Below are positions 5,825 through 5,968 of a stretch of 5,968 bases of DNA, one piece after another. This stretch comes from Mailhella sp. GTDB lineage: Bacteria; Desulfobacterota; Desulfovibrionia; Desulfovibrionales; Desulfovibrionaceae. Position numbers and translations under genes: made by a program. The DNA lies in assembly GCA_017522745.1 (NCBI GenBank), contig JAFWYI010000069.1, forward strand, positions 1 through 5,968, given 5' to 3'. Below the pieces are notes generated by a model that saw only the letters and a list, made by a program, of their open reading frames with translations, made no database searches and was not told the DNA's origin. The number at the start of each line of letters is the position of its first letter. The first letter of the stretch is position 1.

Positions 5825-5968
5825 ATGAAAAAATGCACCCCCCTTCCCCCTGCGAAAGAAAAAATGGACGCAAGTTATCGTGCCAAGGCTGGGGGTTGTA
5901 AAAAAGGCCTTGCAGGATTCTGGAATATTTGGTTATTTAAAGGCAACTCCCACACGGGTGTTCTCTAC
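5825..5968 (+). CDS. 5' end of an unidentified divergent gene, truncated by the window edge
   Basis: From the ATG at 5825 the frame is open for 48 codons to the right edge, with no stop seen. It reads MKKCTPLPPA, then KEKMDASYRAKAGGCKKGLA, then GFWNIWLFKGNSHTGVLY. The second half looks protein-like (aromatic- and glycine-rich, with Cys4 and Cys25), whereas the same frame upstream of the ATG does not. The start is uncertain. No good Shine-Dalgarno sequence precedes 5825; the ATG at 5864 is an alternative, also with only a weak purine run. TACAAT (5821-5826) would be a good -10 box and, if used, would favour 5864, but I see no matching -35. The first codons span two runs of C, a place prone to sequencing error. 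I do not recognise the family. It may be a real gene or an open frame by chance. Confidence 0.4.
   Translation, partial: MKKCTPLPPAKEKMDASYRAKAGGCKKGLAGFWNIWLFKGNSHTGVLY

Noticed and set aside
5870..5886. A sigma-54-like promoter on the - strand (TTGGCAC ... TTGC).
   Set aside because: The distance between the GG and GC elements is one base longer than the strict sigma-54 spacing. The site would also lie inside the possible gene at 5825-5968, about 420 nt from the HIT gene.
5644..5901. An 85-codon + strand frame with a TTG start and a GAGGAG sequence 9 nt before it.
   Set aside because: The ribosome site is attractive, but it lies in the inverted-repeat element. The protein shows no recognisable pattern, and the frame overlaps the better-looking open frame at 5825-5968. 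It cannot be fully excluded.

Overview
The window looks like ordinary chromosome from a Gram-negative bacterium of moderate to high G+C content. The best guess is a member of the Desulfovibrionaceae. I infer this from the protein flavour: a pyruvate-carboxylase-type biotin domain with a zinc-ribbon tail, a Desulfovibrio-style MutS, and a HIT protein opening with NLWAPWRMQYI. I could not test it by a search. The signal peptides, the lipobox and the LapA-type inner-membrane protein fit a two-membrane cell.

Layout from left to right. Positions 1-288 (+) hold the last 95 codons of a biotin-dependent carboxylase. An intrinsic terminator at 307-346 separates it from a leftward (-) gene series. In transcription order, starting from the right, that series is: HIT-family nucleotide hydrolase/transferase (4960-5451), LapA/DUF1049 membrane protein (4486-4911), the mismatch-repair ATPase MutS (1694-4393), a small lipoprotein (1064-1555), and an exported LolA/DUF4412-like protein (369-1067). 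The last two overlap by ATGA and are probably translationally coupled. A 13-bp hairpin with a poor U-tract lies between the LapA gene and mutS and may partly insulate mutS.

Upstream of the HIT gene is a gap of about 370 bp (5452-5824). It holds a possible promoter, a nested inverted repeat that could fold as a structured RNA, and a short direct repeat. At the far right (5825-5968, +), a divergent reading frame with protein-like sequence runs off the window. I cannot identify it.

The genes do not form a recognisable single pathway. mutS is DNA repair, the HIT protein probably acts on dinucleoside polyphosphates or similar nucleotides, LapA is linked to envelope homeostasis in enterobacteria, and the last two genes are envelope proteins of unknown role. 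I see no mobile element, CRISPR array, tRNA or rRNA, and no convincing new system. The most interesting items are the zinc-ribbon tail on the carboxylase, the structured intergenic element, and the coupled pair of exported proteins.
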